A DNA stretch of 64,000 nt, from contig NZ_MBQE01000005.1 in NCBI RefSeq assembly GCF_001696535.1, forward strand, positions 434,001 to 498,000. The letters are read 5' to 3'. The position numbers and the translations under genes are program-made. This document shows, piece by piece, positions 9,185 through 18,500 of this stretch. The stretch comes from Stappia indica. GTDB taxonomy: Bacteria; Pseudomonadota; Alphaproteobacteria; Rhizobiales; Stappiaceae. The stretch's first letter is position 1. Each line of letters starts with the position of its first letter. Below the pieces are notes generated by a model. The model was not told the origin of the DNA and searched no databases. It saw only the letters and a list, made by a program, of their open reading frames with translations.

Positions 9185-9598
9185 ATGGCAGCAGATGGCG
9201 AAAGCCATACGGGCATCAGCTTCAGCGGCGAGGACATTCGCCTGGACGGTGCGGTCTATCGGGCCTGCATCTTCCGCGGCTGCCGGATGCTGTATCAGGG
9301 CGGCCCGCTACCGGTCCTGGAAGGCTGCCAGTTCATCGATTGCGGCTGGAACTTCGACGGGGCCGCGGCCAACACCCTGCTGATGCTCGGTGCGCTGAAC
9401 CAGGGCGGCCTGGCGCCGCTGGTCGAGGCGACGCTGGACGCCATTCGCAACGGCAGCGTGCTGGCGCAGCCGGCCGAAGGGCCGGCGCGAGCGCCGGGAG
9501 CACGGGTCATCGACCTCGGCTTCGGTCGTTTCCCCATACCGCGCCTGCGCCGTCAGCCGCGCAGGAGCGTGACCGACAAACACGAGGGAGAGGCATGA
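9185..9598 (+). CDS. Conserved hypothetical protein (137 aa)
   Basis: I do not recognise a named domain. The protein is acidic at the start and has a Cys-rich middle, with YRACIFRGCRMLY and LEGCQFIDCGWNFDGAAANTL, that resembles short beta-helix-type repeats. Its tail is basic and Pro/Arg-rich (RFPIPRLRRQPRRS). No signal peptide is visible. The ATG at 9185 follows GGGGTGGG. Its stop overlaps the next start (ATGA), so it is an operon partner of the DUF6916-like gene. Both sit beside tail-collar genes, which suggests a shared process, but that is inference from position only. Confidence 0.65.
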   Translation: MAADGESHTGISFSGEDIRLDGAVYRACIFRGCRMLYQGGPLPVLEGCQFIDCGWNFDGAAANTLLMLGALNQGGLAPLVEATLDAIRNGSVLAQPAEGPARAPGARVIDLGFGRFPIPRLRRQPRRSVTDKHEGEA

Positions 9599-9918
9599 GC
9601 GGCTTGAGCGATCTTGCAAGGGTGACGCTGGCGGATTTCGAGACGGTGCGGAACGAGCCGGTGCTGCTGGTGGCCGCCAACGGGTCGCTGGCATTGTCCA
9701 TCGATGAGATCCGGCAGATGGGCAGCGGCGCCGGCGTGCGCGACGGCGGCGCCTTCTCGGTCGTCTTTCGCGGTCCGCAAGCCCCCTTCGTCGAGCAGGG
9801 GATGTATCGGCTGGAAATCGGTGCGGGAGACGCCGGGAACCGGACCGAGCTGGAGCTGTTTCTGGTGCCCGTCGGCAAGGATGCGGAGGGTTGCCTCTAC
9901 GAGGCTGTCTTCACCTGA
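9595..9918 (+). CDS. Small protein resembling the DUF6916 family
   Basis: This 107-residue protein looks like the DUF6916 family of small beta-rich proteins often encoded with phage-tail-collar proteins. Visible features are an N-terminal LARVTLADFETVRNEPVLL and a C-terminal beta-stranded stretch (FSVVFRGPQAPFVEQGMYRL, ELELFLVPVG). No signal or membrane segment is apparent. The start overlaps the preceding gene's stop by four bases with a GAGAGG ribosome site, implying coupled translation. The tail-collar genes lie 0.7 kb away on the opposite strand, so the two transcription units face each other across a hairpin. Assignment is by memory of family shape and is moderate. Confidence 0.6.
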   Translation: MSGLSDLARVTLADFETVRNEPVLLVAANGSLALSIDEIRQMGSGAGVRDGGAFSVVFRGPQAPFVEQGMYRLEIGAGDAGNRTELELFLVPVGKDAEGCLYEAVFT

Positions 9919-9929
9919 CGCGGCCTGCT

Positions 9930-9965
9930 GCCGGCACTGTCGCGTGCGCTGCAGGCAGTGCCGGC
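9930..9965. terminator. Hairpin between convergent genes
   Basis: GCCGGCACTG (9930-9939) pairs perfectly with CAGTGCCGGC (9956-9965) around a 16-base loop. It fills the gap between the DUF6916-like gene and the convergent GNAT gene. There is no T run, so it may act as a weak bidirectional terminator or a 3'-end protector. Confidence 0.5.
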
Positions 9966-9969
9966 GCGC

Positions 9970-10548
9970 CTACCCGGCTGCCGCAGGCGGATCCCAGCGC
10001 ATCAGGTGATAGACGCCCGTCTCGCCGCATTTGACGAAGCCGAGGCGCTGATAGAGGCGCATAGCCGGATTGAACTGCTCCACATGGATGCCGACGCCGC
10101 GCCCGCCGCGCTCGGCCAGTTCCAGAACATCCGTCAGGATCGCGCCACCCAGGCCCCGGCCGCGCTGCGCCGGCATGAGCGCGACGTCGACGATCCGCAG
10201 CTCGCTCTCGCGCGTGTCGAGATAAAGCCGCCCGACAGGCTCGCCAGCCAGTTCGATGACCATCCAGTCCGCCTGCGGCATGTGCTGCATGTAGTGGCTG
10301 TGCTGCGCCTGGAACTGCTGCGCCAGGAAGGCGGCCTTCTGCTCTGCGCTCCAGGGCACCGGCGCGAGTTCGTCCTCGCGGGTCGAGGCGTAGAGGCGAG
10401 AGAGAAACAGCAGATCGGCTTCCGGCCTCATGCGCCGAAAGACCAGCCCCAGTGCGGCGGCGCGTGGCAGGACCGGCAGCGGATCGCCTGCCGATATGAC
10501 GGGATCCGGGCGGTCGAAACCGTCCGAATCCCGGGTTTGTTCGCTCAT
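9970..10548 (-). CDS. GNAT-family N-acetyltransferase
   Basis: This 192-residue protein has the GNAT fold that moves an acetyl group from acetyl-CoA to an amine. The acetyl-CoA-binding motif A is clear as RIVDVALMPAQRGRGLGGAI (R-G-R-G-L-G, about residues 118-137). It is followed by the motif-B-like FNPAMRLYQRLGFVKCGETG, a classic GNAT C-terminus. An N-terminal extension of about 30 residues is acidic and probably flexible. It is the last gene of the minus-strand run headed by three tail-collar genes, 34 bases after the nearest. Acetyltransferases accompany these genes in other genomes, so it may modify one of those products; the substrate is unknown. Confidence 0.88.
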   Translation of the reverse strand: MSEQTRDSDGFDRPDPVISAGDPLPVLPRAAALGLVFRRMRPEADLLFLSRLYASTREDELAPVPWSAEQKAAFLAQQFQAQHSHYMQHMPQADWMVIELAGEPVGRLYLDTRESELRIVDVALMPAQRGRGLGGAILTDVLELAERGGRGVGIHVEQFNPAMRLYQRLGFVKCGETGVYHLMRWDPPAAAG

Positions 10549-10582
10549 GGCCTGCGCTCCGGCATCGGCATGCTGCGCGTTG

Positions 10583-11113
10583 TCACGGGCGCGGCGGGAA
10601 GATGCCCTGCAGAGCGATGATGAACGTCAGAGTTAGATACGGCTGCATGTTGTTATGCGGCTGGCTGCCGCCGTTCATGCCGACCGACTGGGGCGACATC
10701 ATCTCGCCTGCCGGCCCGGCCGTGTACTGGTTGCCGGTACGCGGAGAGGCCAGCAAGTTGCCTTCGACGGCGTTGGTGTTGCCGACAGTGAACTGGCTAC
10801 GCGCCACGGCCTGAACCCGGTGCGTATGCTGCGGCATTTCCATCTGGAGCAGCGTCACGGTCTCGCTGCCGCTCGACTCGCCGAGATGTCGGAAGCTCAA
10901 GCCGGGCCCTTGGCCATGCTGCATGGGCGAGCGGCCCTGCAGGTCTGGCAGCGCGAAGGTCGACTTGCCGTCGCCGCCATAGGTGGTGCCCAGCAGTGAG
11001 AACAAGGCGGTATTCTGCGAGATCGGCATCAGCTGACCATCGCAATACGCCCATCCCTTGGGGGCGAAATTGCCAGCGAATATGCGGATTTCCGCAACGA
11101 AAGGATCGGACAT
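10583..11113 (-). CDS. Phage-tail-collar / microcystin-dependent-protein-like protein (copy 3)
   Basis: This 176-residue protein carries the tail-collar domain found in phage short tail fibres and in the MdpB family. Diagnostic motifs run in order: FAGNFAPKGWAYCDGQLMPI, LFSLLGTTYGGDGKSTFALP, DLQGRSPMQHGQGPG, MPQHTHRVQA and the C-terminal NMQPYLTLTFIIALQGIFPP. No signal peptide is present. The ATG at 11113 has GAGAGG six bases upstream. It is the third of three paralogues in tandem on the minus strand. No phage tail tube, baseplate or portal gene is nearby, so this is not a prophage remnant. In other bacteria such clusters are chromosomal and of unknown role. Confidence 0.88.
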   Translation of the reverse strand: MSDPFVAEIRIFAGNFAPKGWAYCDGQLMPISQNTALFSLLGTTYGGDGKSTFALPDLQGRSPMQHGQGPGLSFRHLGESSGSETVTLLQMEMPQHTHRVQAVARSQFTVGNTNAVEGNLLASPRTGNQYTAGPAGEMMSPQSVGMNGGSQPHNNMQPYLTLTFIIALQGIFPPRP

Positions 11114-11123
11114 TGTGAACCTC

Positions 11124-11651
11124 TCAGGTCGGCGAAGGATAGATGCCGTAAAGCGAGATGATGAAGCTGACGGCGAGATAGGGCGCCATGTTGTTGTGTG
11201 GTTGGCTGCCGCCGGTAACCTGCATCGCATTCGGGCCCAACTCGGTGAAGGGCGGCGGTGTCTGCGAGGCGAAGTAGGGATCTCCGGCAGCCGCCGAGGC
11301 CAGCACGTGGTTCTGCGGCGACGCTTCCGTGCCCGTCGCCTTGTTGGCGACCAGCATGTGCGAGTGGCTCGGGATCTGCTGCTGGGTCAATGTGACCTCT
11401 TCGGATCCTCCTGATTCCGACATCACATAGGCCGGCTGGCCGGGGCCTTGTCCGAAATGCAGCGGCAGACGGCCGCGCAGGTCGGGCAGTGCGAACGTGT
11501 TCTGCCCGTCGCCGCCATAGGTGGTGCCGATCAGATTGAAGAGCGTTTCGTTCTCGGCGATGGACAGCAACTGGCCATTGCAGAACTCCCAGCCGAGTGG
11601 CGCGAAATTGCCGGCGAACATGCGGATTTCGCCGATATAGGGCGTGGACAT
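11124..11651 (-). CDS. Phage-tail-collar / microcystin-dependent-protein-like protein (copy 2)
   Basis: This is the second tail-collar paralogue, 175 residues. It repeats the family layout: MFAGNFAPLGWEFCNGQLLS, LFNLIGTTYGGDGQNTFALP, DLRGRLPLHFGQGPG, QIPSHSHMLVANKA and the ending NMAPYLAVSFIISLYGIYPS. The most variable part is the loop between the His motif and the C-terminal GGSQPHNN, where the fold usually exposes its recognition surface. The ATG at 11651 has GGGAGG nine bases upstream. Ten bases separate it from copy 3, and 34 from copy 1, so the three are almost certainly one transcript. Confidence 0.88.
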   Translation of the reverse strand: MSTPYIGEIRMFAGNFAPLGWEFCNGQLLSIAENETLFNLIGTTYGGDGQNTFALPDLRGRLPLHFGQGPGQPAYVMSESGGSEEVTLTQQQIPSHSHMLVANKATGTEASPQNHVLASAAAGDPYFASQTPPPFTELGPNAMQVTGGSQPHNNMAPYLAVSFIISLYGIYPSPT

Positions 11652-11685
11652 GAGGGCCTCCCTCGCTTTTGGGAAAAGGTGAAGC

Positions 11686-12186
11686 TCAATTGGGCGACGG
11701 GAAGATTCCCTGCAGCGCAATGCAGAAATTCAGCGTCAGGAACGGCTGCATGTTCTGGTGCGGCTGGCTGCCTCCGACATTCGAGAGGCTGCTCGGCGAC
11801 ATCGTGACCGAGTTGGCAAGCGGCCCATAGAGCAGACCGAGATTGTTGCCGAGATAGTTGTTGGTCGGAGTGTTGGTGTCGACCGCCGTTGCCGAAGCCA
11901 TCGGCAGGTGGTTGTGCTCGGGCATCTCGGGTGTCGTCAGCGTATGGCTTGTCTCGCCGGCGCGCTGGCCGAGGGTGAACCCGCTTCCCACATGCACCGG
12001 TACCCTGCTGCGAAGATCGGGTAGAGCAAAATTGGTCGTCCCGTTGCCGCCATAGGTCGTCCCGAGCAGGGCGAACAGAGCCTGGTTCTGGTTGATCGGC
12101 AGAAGCTGACCGTTGCAGAAGGCCCATCCCTTTGGCGGGAAGTTGAAACTCATGATCCTGATTTCCGCAAGAAACGGTTCTGACAT
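11686..12186 (-). CDS. Phage-tail-collar / microcystin-dependent-protein-like protein (copy 1)
   Basis: This is the promoter-proximal tail-collar paralogue, 166 residues. Motifs are IMSFNFPPKGWAFCNGQLLP, LFALLGTTYGGNGTTNFALP, DLRSRVPVHVGSGF, MPEHNHLPMASA and NMQPFLTLNFCIALQGIFPS. It is the most diverged of the three in the DLR..HxGxG segment and has an Asn-rich variable loop (NTPTNNYLGNNLG). The ATG at 12186 has a strong GGGAGGG five bases upstream. The three copies may hetero-oligomerise, as tail-collar domains form trimers, but that is inference. Confidence 0.88.
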   Translation of the reverse strand: MSEPFLAEIRIMSFNFPPKGWAFCNGQLLPINQNQALFALLGTTYGGNGTTNFALPDLRSRVPVHVGSGFTLGQRAGETSHTLTTPEMPEHNHLPMASATAVDTNTPTNNYLGNNLGLLYGPLANSVTMSPSSLSNVGGSQPHQNMQPFLTLNFCIALQGIFPSPN

Positions 12187-12350
12187 TCCGCCCTCCCAGG
12201 CGCTTTCGTGCGTCGCGAGCCGTGACCGGGAAAAACTAGTCTTGAAAAAGCCCGGCCAAAATGATTGCGCTCGGATCCTGTGACAATTTCCAGTCGATAT
12301 CAAGGGCAAAGAGCACGACTATATTGCGAAAAGTATTTACCTAATCGCGA

Positions 12351-12356
12351 ATTATA
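12351..12356 (-). promoter_or_regulatory. -10 box candidate for the tail-collar operon
   Basis: A perfect TATAAT reads on the minus strand about 165 bases upstream of the first tail-collar ATG, inside the AT-rich core. No good TTGACA partner is found at 16-18 bases, so an activator may be needed, or the match is chance in AT-rich DNA. Confidence 0.35.
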
Positions 12357-12464
12357 CAACCTTTAATTAATAAAATGTGCTTTGGGATTGCGCTTCCGGA
12401 AAGCGGGGAGGCGGGTGCCACAGTGGAAACCCGACGTTAGGCGGGGCGAGTGCTCCGGGAAAGG

Positions 12465-12493
12465 CAAACCGCCGCCCCTTTCGGAGCGGCGGT
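12465..12493 (-). terminator. Rho-independent terminator of the adhesin gene
   Basis: On the minus strand, ACCGCCGC (12493-12486) pairs with GCGGCGGT (12475-12468) around a short loop, followed by TTTGCC and more Ts. The hairpin starts 15 bases after the stop of the inverse autotransporter gene. Confidence 0.8.
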
Positions 12494-12507
12494 GATACGA
12501 TCGATGC

Positions 12508-15500
12508 CTACGGAGCGGTCGGCGTGTTGCAGGTCCCGGTGCCGAAGGTCGTGGACGCCGAGAACGGGTTGATGAAGCTGCCTGTCGTCACCGAAGACTG
12601 CTGGCCGGTAAGGAAGATCTCCACCGTCTGCGTGTCCGGATTGAAGTCCGCCGCCTCGTTGAAGGTGCCGCCGAGACCCTGGATCAGGAACGTGCCGGAG
12701 GCAGAGTTCTCGATAACGATGTCGCCATTGCCGGCGGGGGCTGTCGAGATCGTGTTGTTCTGGACCTGGAAGCAGACCGTCTGGCCGACCGTGCCCTGGT
12801 TGCGCAGGTCGATACCGGTATTGGCGACGTCGGTGCCGTTCACGTTGATCGTGTTGTTCAGGACCTGGACATCGAGGCGGCCGGTGCCTGCATCGCGCCC
12901 GCTGGCGAAGATGCCGAAGCCGTCATTGATGGTGATGTTGTTGTTCTGGATGGTGACGGCATTGTTGCCGCTGCCCGAGTTGGTGACGACGATGCCGTCG
13001 ATCGGCGTTCCTGCCGCTGTCGTCGTCGTCAGCGTGTTGCCGCTGATCGTGCCCTGCAGGCGACCGGTGTCGTTGGCGTTGAGCGCGATGATCGCCGGGC
13101 CCGTGCCGGCGGTGCCGGCCTGGGTGATGGTGTTGCCGGTGATGTTGAAGAACAACTGGCCGTTGCCGGTCGCCGTGCCCGCCACGCCGACGAATTGCGT
13201 GCCGCCACCGCCCGGGACAAGCTGGTTGCCGCCGGTGAGGTTGAGCTGCAGGTTGCCGTTGTTGGCGTTTGCAGCGACGCCGCGCGAGGCGTTGTTGGTC
13301 AGCGTCGAGCCGGACATGTCGATGCGCAGGTTGCCCGCTGTGTTACTCGTTTGGGCGAGCAAGCCGAGGACGCCCGAGTTGGAGATCGTCGAATTGACGA
13401 TGGTCAGAAGGTCCGGATTGGACGTGTCGCCCGAGGCCGTTGCCGTGCTGTTGGCGATATCGATACCTGCATCTGCGGCGCCGGTGATGGTGACGCTGTC
13501 GAAGCGGCTATCCAGGCCTTCTGCTGCTGTTCCGCGGAGGTTCTGCAGGAAGATGCCGTTCTCGTCTGCCGCGTTGCCGGCATCGGTGATACGGACGCGC
13601 GTCAGGTCGAGATTGGTGACGATGGACCCGAAGATGCCGTGGACCCCGGTCGTGGTGATGTCGAGGTTGGTCAGCGCCACGTTGTAGGTGTTGGTCAGCA
13701 TGATGCCGCTGCCGGTGGAGTTCTGGATCGTGCCGCCGCTGCCCAGAGTCGAGCCCGATCCGGTGACCGCGAAGCCTCCGGTGTTCCCCGTGCTGTCCAG
13801 AACGATGCCGTTGACGGCGCCGTTGGTGTTGATCGACTGGAAGGTCACGCCGGCCGCGCCGAACTGGGTGTTCACGAACTGGACGGCGGTGCCCGTTCCG
13901 GTATCCACGGTGTTGCCGGTGCCCGTGACCGTCACGGTGCCGCCGCCGGTGGCCAGGAAGCCGGTTCCCGACGTCGTGTTGATGACGAGCCCGCCATTGC
14001 TGAAGTTGATCGTCGACCCCGCATTGTTGGCGAGCGACACGGCGGTGTTGGCACCGCTGGTGACGGCAGCGCTGCCGCCGAACGTCACGGAGCTCCCTGC
14101 GACCAGGTCCGAGATGAGGATCGTCGGCCCCGTACCGGCCGCGTTGCTCAGGCTCAGGTTGCCGGTCGTCAGAGAGCCCGATGTGCCGTCGCTGAGCCTG
14201 ATCGCCGAACCCGGGCTGCCGGGATTGTTGATGGTGCCGAGCGTTATGTTCATCTCGGTATTGCGGATGTCGAGCGCGCGGCCGCCGCCGAAAGACGAGA
14301 TGTTGAAGGCGGAGACGTTGCCGAGCGTTACGGTGCCGGCATCGTTGGCATAGAGAGCGGTCGAATTGCTTACCCCGAATTGGGACGCCGCCTCGAGCGT
14401 GAAACTGCCGGTGTTGTTTTCGAGATAAATGCCGCCGCCGCTCTCGCCCAAGTCGTCATTGTCGACGGCCACGGAGTTGAGCGTGACGTTTGTCGCGGTG
14501 TTGCGGATGTCGATCGAGGCGACACCTGCACCGAGCGCGTTGTTGGTGCTCACGCTGCCGCCGAGGATGGTAAGGATGCCGCCGCTATCGGCATCGATGC
14601 CCTGGCCGCTGGCGGTGGTGGTACCCCCTCCGGTGTTCCGCTGGAAGTCCGTATGGACGAACCTGGTGAATGTGGTTTGGGAGGCCGCGTTGTTGTTCTG
14701 CAGGAGAAGGCCGCCGCCCCCTGCCGTATAGGTCGGATCGTTGCGGTTGGAGGTCTCCATCTGCGCCTGGAAATCGGCGACGAATGTCGACTGGGCGTTG
14801 GTGATCCGGATGCCGGCATCCTGGGCGTAGTAGATGATGCTCGAAGCGGTCGTGGTGAACGAACCCGAGTTGCCGTCGAGATCGATGCCGTAGGTCATCG
14901 AACCCGGCGTGCCGGTGTTGCCGAGGACGAGGCCGTTGAAAATGAAGTCCGCCGAGGAATTGGCGATCCGCACGCCGGTCCCGTTGACATCGAACACACT
15001 CGTGTCCGCGACACGGAAAGTGCCGCCGGAGACATTCTGCAGGTCGATGAAGTTGCCGTTGGACGTGCCGGACACAGCGACGGTGTTGAAGAAGACGTCG
15101 CTCGCGCCGACCGCGACGGAGTTCATCACGATGCCGCGGCCGGTCGCCGTGTTGATGGTCCGGGTGCCGCCGGAAACGCTCACTGTGCCTCCGCCGGTGG
15201 CCGAGAAGCCGGTGCCGGACGTGGTGTCGATGTCGAGCCCGCCGGTGAAGTTGATCGTCGAGCCGGTGTTGTCGATGAGCTGAACGGCCGTATTCGCGCC
15301 GGTGGCAAGCGTGCTCAGGCCGGAGAAGGTGACGGTGCCGCCGGTGTTGTTTTCGGCGGTGATACCGTTCGCGCCGCCGCCCGAGAAGGTGATGTCGCCG
15401 GAGAAGGTGGTCGTGCCGCCGAAGACATTGTGAACATAGACGGCCTGGCCGACGCCATTCTGGGTGATGTCTGCAGCGATGTTGGTGGTGCCGTTGCCGC

Positions 15501-18500
15501 CGCCGATCCACACACCGCGGTCGTTGCCGTCAAGGCCGGTGACGCTGATCGTGCCGCCCAGGATGTTGAGAGTGCCGATGCCGGTGGTGAAGACGCCGGT
15601 CTCGCTGTTGGAGATGTCGACCGTTGTGAAGGTAACGGACCCAAGATGCTGGTCGACGATACCTGCAAAGCCGCTCGCGACGTTGGAAATGGTGGCGCTG
15701 TCGAAGCTGATGCTTCCGCCGTTGCCGCTAACGAGTGCGCCATGGCCGCCGGTTGTGCCGGCCACCGACAAGGAGCCGCCCGAGAACGCGCCGGCATCGA
15801 GATCCAGCGACACTGCGGTGCCCGTGACTGTGCCGGAGGCTGCGAGCGTATCGAAGTTGATGCCGCTCGCGCCGGCCAGAAGATTGCTCGTGTTGATGAT
15901 CCGGCCGGTCGTCGTATTGACCGATGCGGTGCCTGCGGCTGCCGTCTGCATCGTCACCGTCGAACCGCCCGAGCTCTGCACGTCGAGACCGGTGCCGGAC
16001 GCCGTGTCGATGTCGAGATTACCGGTGAAATTGACGTTCAGCGTGTCGCCATTGGTGACATCGATGTCGATGCCGCCGGCCGTCGTGCCGGCATTGTTGA
16101 TCACCGTGTTGCCGAAGGTGAACGTGCCGACGGAGTTGGTGATCAGGAGGCCGGCAGTGCTCGCGCCGGTAACGTTCAGCGTACCGATGGTCAGCGCGTT
16201 GTTGCCGGCCGCGGTCGCGTTGCCGCCCTCGACATAGACACCCGAACCGGTCGCGTTGGTCGAGTTCACCGTGCCGAAGCTGAGGTTCATCGTCAGCGGA
16301 TCGAGGAACAGCGCCGTGCCGTTGGTGGTATCGATCGTGCCGGACCCGCCGCCGTTAAGCGTGAAGACGGTATTGAAGCCGTTGGTCTTGGTATCGACCT
16401 CGAGACCGGTGCCGCCATTGTTGAAGATGTTCAGCGTGGTGAAGCCGAGTTCGCCAGTCGTGTCGATGAACGAAACACCGTCGCCAGCCACGCGATTGCC
16501 GGTGCCCTGGCCGACATCGAGCGTGCCGCCGGCGACGGCGCCGCCTGCGCCGTCGCCGTCGAAGTCGACCCCTTGGAACAGGATCCCGCCGCCGGTGCCG
16601 TTGCCGATTACGGTATTGCCCGAGAAGGAGCGGATGCCGAGCGAGCTTTCGGTGGTCGAGACGTTCTGGCCGATGATCTGAACGGTGGGTACGCCGGACG
16701 CCGCGCTCTCGAAGGTCGTGTTGTCGATGGAGAGCAGCAGGTTGTTGGCGGTCCCAGCTCCGAATTCCTCGACATCGAGCGCCTGGCCGGTCGAGCGGAT
16801 GGTGTTGGTGCCGGTGAGGTTGAAGGTCAGGACGCCGGTACCGATCGACGCAATGCGGATGCCGGCGCCGGAGATATCTCCGGTGTCGCCGTTTCCGCCT
16901 GCGCCCATCACGATGTCGGACAGCGTCACGGTGTTCGAGATTGCGCCGGTCTGATTGATGAGGATACCGGAGCCGCTGATGTCGTCCACCGCGCCGGTCG
17001 CGGACGCGCCGAGCGTCAGGCCGGAGATCGAGGCGTTCGCGTTCTGGATCAAGACGCCGTTGCCGCCGGTCGCATCGATCGTGTTGGTGCCGGCCAGCGT
17101 GAACGAGCCGACCGCATCATTGTCGACGAGTTGGATGCCGTTGGAGAGCGTGTCCGTGCCGGTGCCGTTGATGTCGATGTTCGTGACCGTGACCGTGGCA
17201 TCGGAGGTCTGGTAACCGATGCCGTAGGCCTGCGAACTGCCTGCATTGACGGCAATCGTGGATGTCGCCCCCGCATGGCCGACCTCGAACGTGCCGGTGC
17301 TGTTGTTGTTGAACGAGATCGCCGAGCCGCGGCTGGAGATCTGCACGCCCGTTCCCGCGGTGCCGATGTTCACTGCGCCGTGCGAGCCGTTGAACAGAAA
17401 ACCGAACTGGGTGTCGTCGATGGTCACGCCGTTCGCACCGGTGCCGATATTGATCGTCGAGGTACTGGTGCCGCTGGTGCGCACACCGGCGATGTTCTCG
17501 AGACTGGTGGAATCGATGTCCAGATTGGCGAGCGTGAAAGCGCCCGCCATGGTCAGGTCGGTAAGCGAGACCACGTCCGTCGTGGTGGTGCCCGACCGGT
17601 TGAAGCTCGCGTTCTGGATGGTGATGCCGCCGGCACCCGACACCGTGTCGAGTGCGATGCCCGCCAGATTGCCGGTCGAGGTGATCTGGTCGAACGTGAA
17701 ATTTCCGGCACCGATGGCGACCGAGGTGAGATCCAGCGCCCTGGCTCCCGAAGTGGTGATCGTGTTGGTGCCGGTAGCCGTCGCCGTCAGCGAGCCTCCG
17801 CCCGAGCCATCCAGGAGCAGGCCGCCCGTCAGCGTCACATCCGACAGGTTTAGCTCCGATGCACCGGCGGAAGTGGACGCGTAGATGGCGCGGGAGAAGA
17901 AGCTGGCTGTCGAGATCGAGCTGGAACGGATGTTGACGTTCGATGCCGCGTTCAAGCCCACTCCAATGCCATGGCCGCTGACGCTGGTATTGGCGATGGA
18001 GACATTCTGGACTGTTACCGATCCCGAAATCAGCACCGTGGCGCCGGTTGCCGCCGACGTCAGGATCGGAACCACCGTGTCGAAGCTGCCCGGGGCGGTG
18101 ATCGTCGAATTGGACGCGATACCGGTAAGTAGGACGCTCGCCGGTGCGCCACCGGCGGCAATGCCCAGCGTCGTGAGGTCGACGCTGTCGCCGCCAGCCA
18201 TGCCGAGCAGTGCCCGGCCGTCCGAAAGAGTAAGGGATGCAGTGCTGAGATCGATGGTCTGCTGCACGCCGCCGGTCGTCGCATCAACCAGCACGATCAC
18301 ATCGGCGCCGGAGGACATCGCCTGGAATATCGTACCGGGATCGGAGAACGTACCGTTGCCGGACGTGCCGTTCGTGTCGACGACGAAGTAGTTGGCGCCC
18401 TGGAGGTTCGTGACGTTGCTCGTGGCAAAGCCGACGTCCTCGAAATCGTACTCGCCGGTCGCGGTGACGCCGGTGGTGACGATGGCGATGTTGCCGGCGA

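Larger units (their letters stand above)
12187..12507. other. Intergenic region with an AT-rich core
   Basis: About 320 bases between the tail-collar operon and the end of the giant adhesin gene. It holds a markedly AT-rich core at about 12310-12378, a TATAAT box for the tail-collar operon, and a terminator for the adhesin gene at 12465-12493. I see no coding sequence. Confidence 0.55.

Noticed and set aside
10583-12186. Prophage remnant
   Set aside because: Only tail-collar domains are present; there is no integrase, terminase, portal, capsid or attachment-site duplication in reach.
13195-17853. A 1552-codon plus-strand frame opposite the adhesin passenger
   Set aside because: Same reason: it is a compositional shadow of the real gene with no domain signature.
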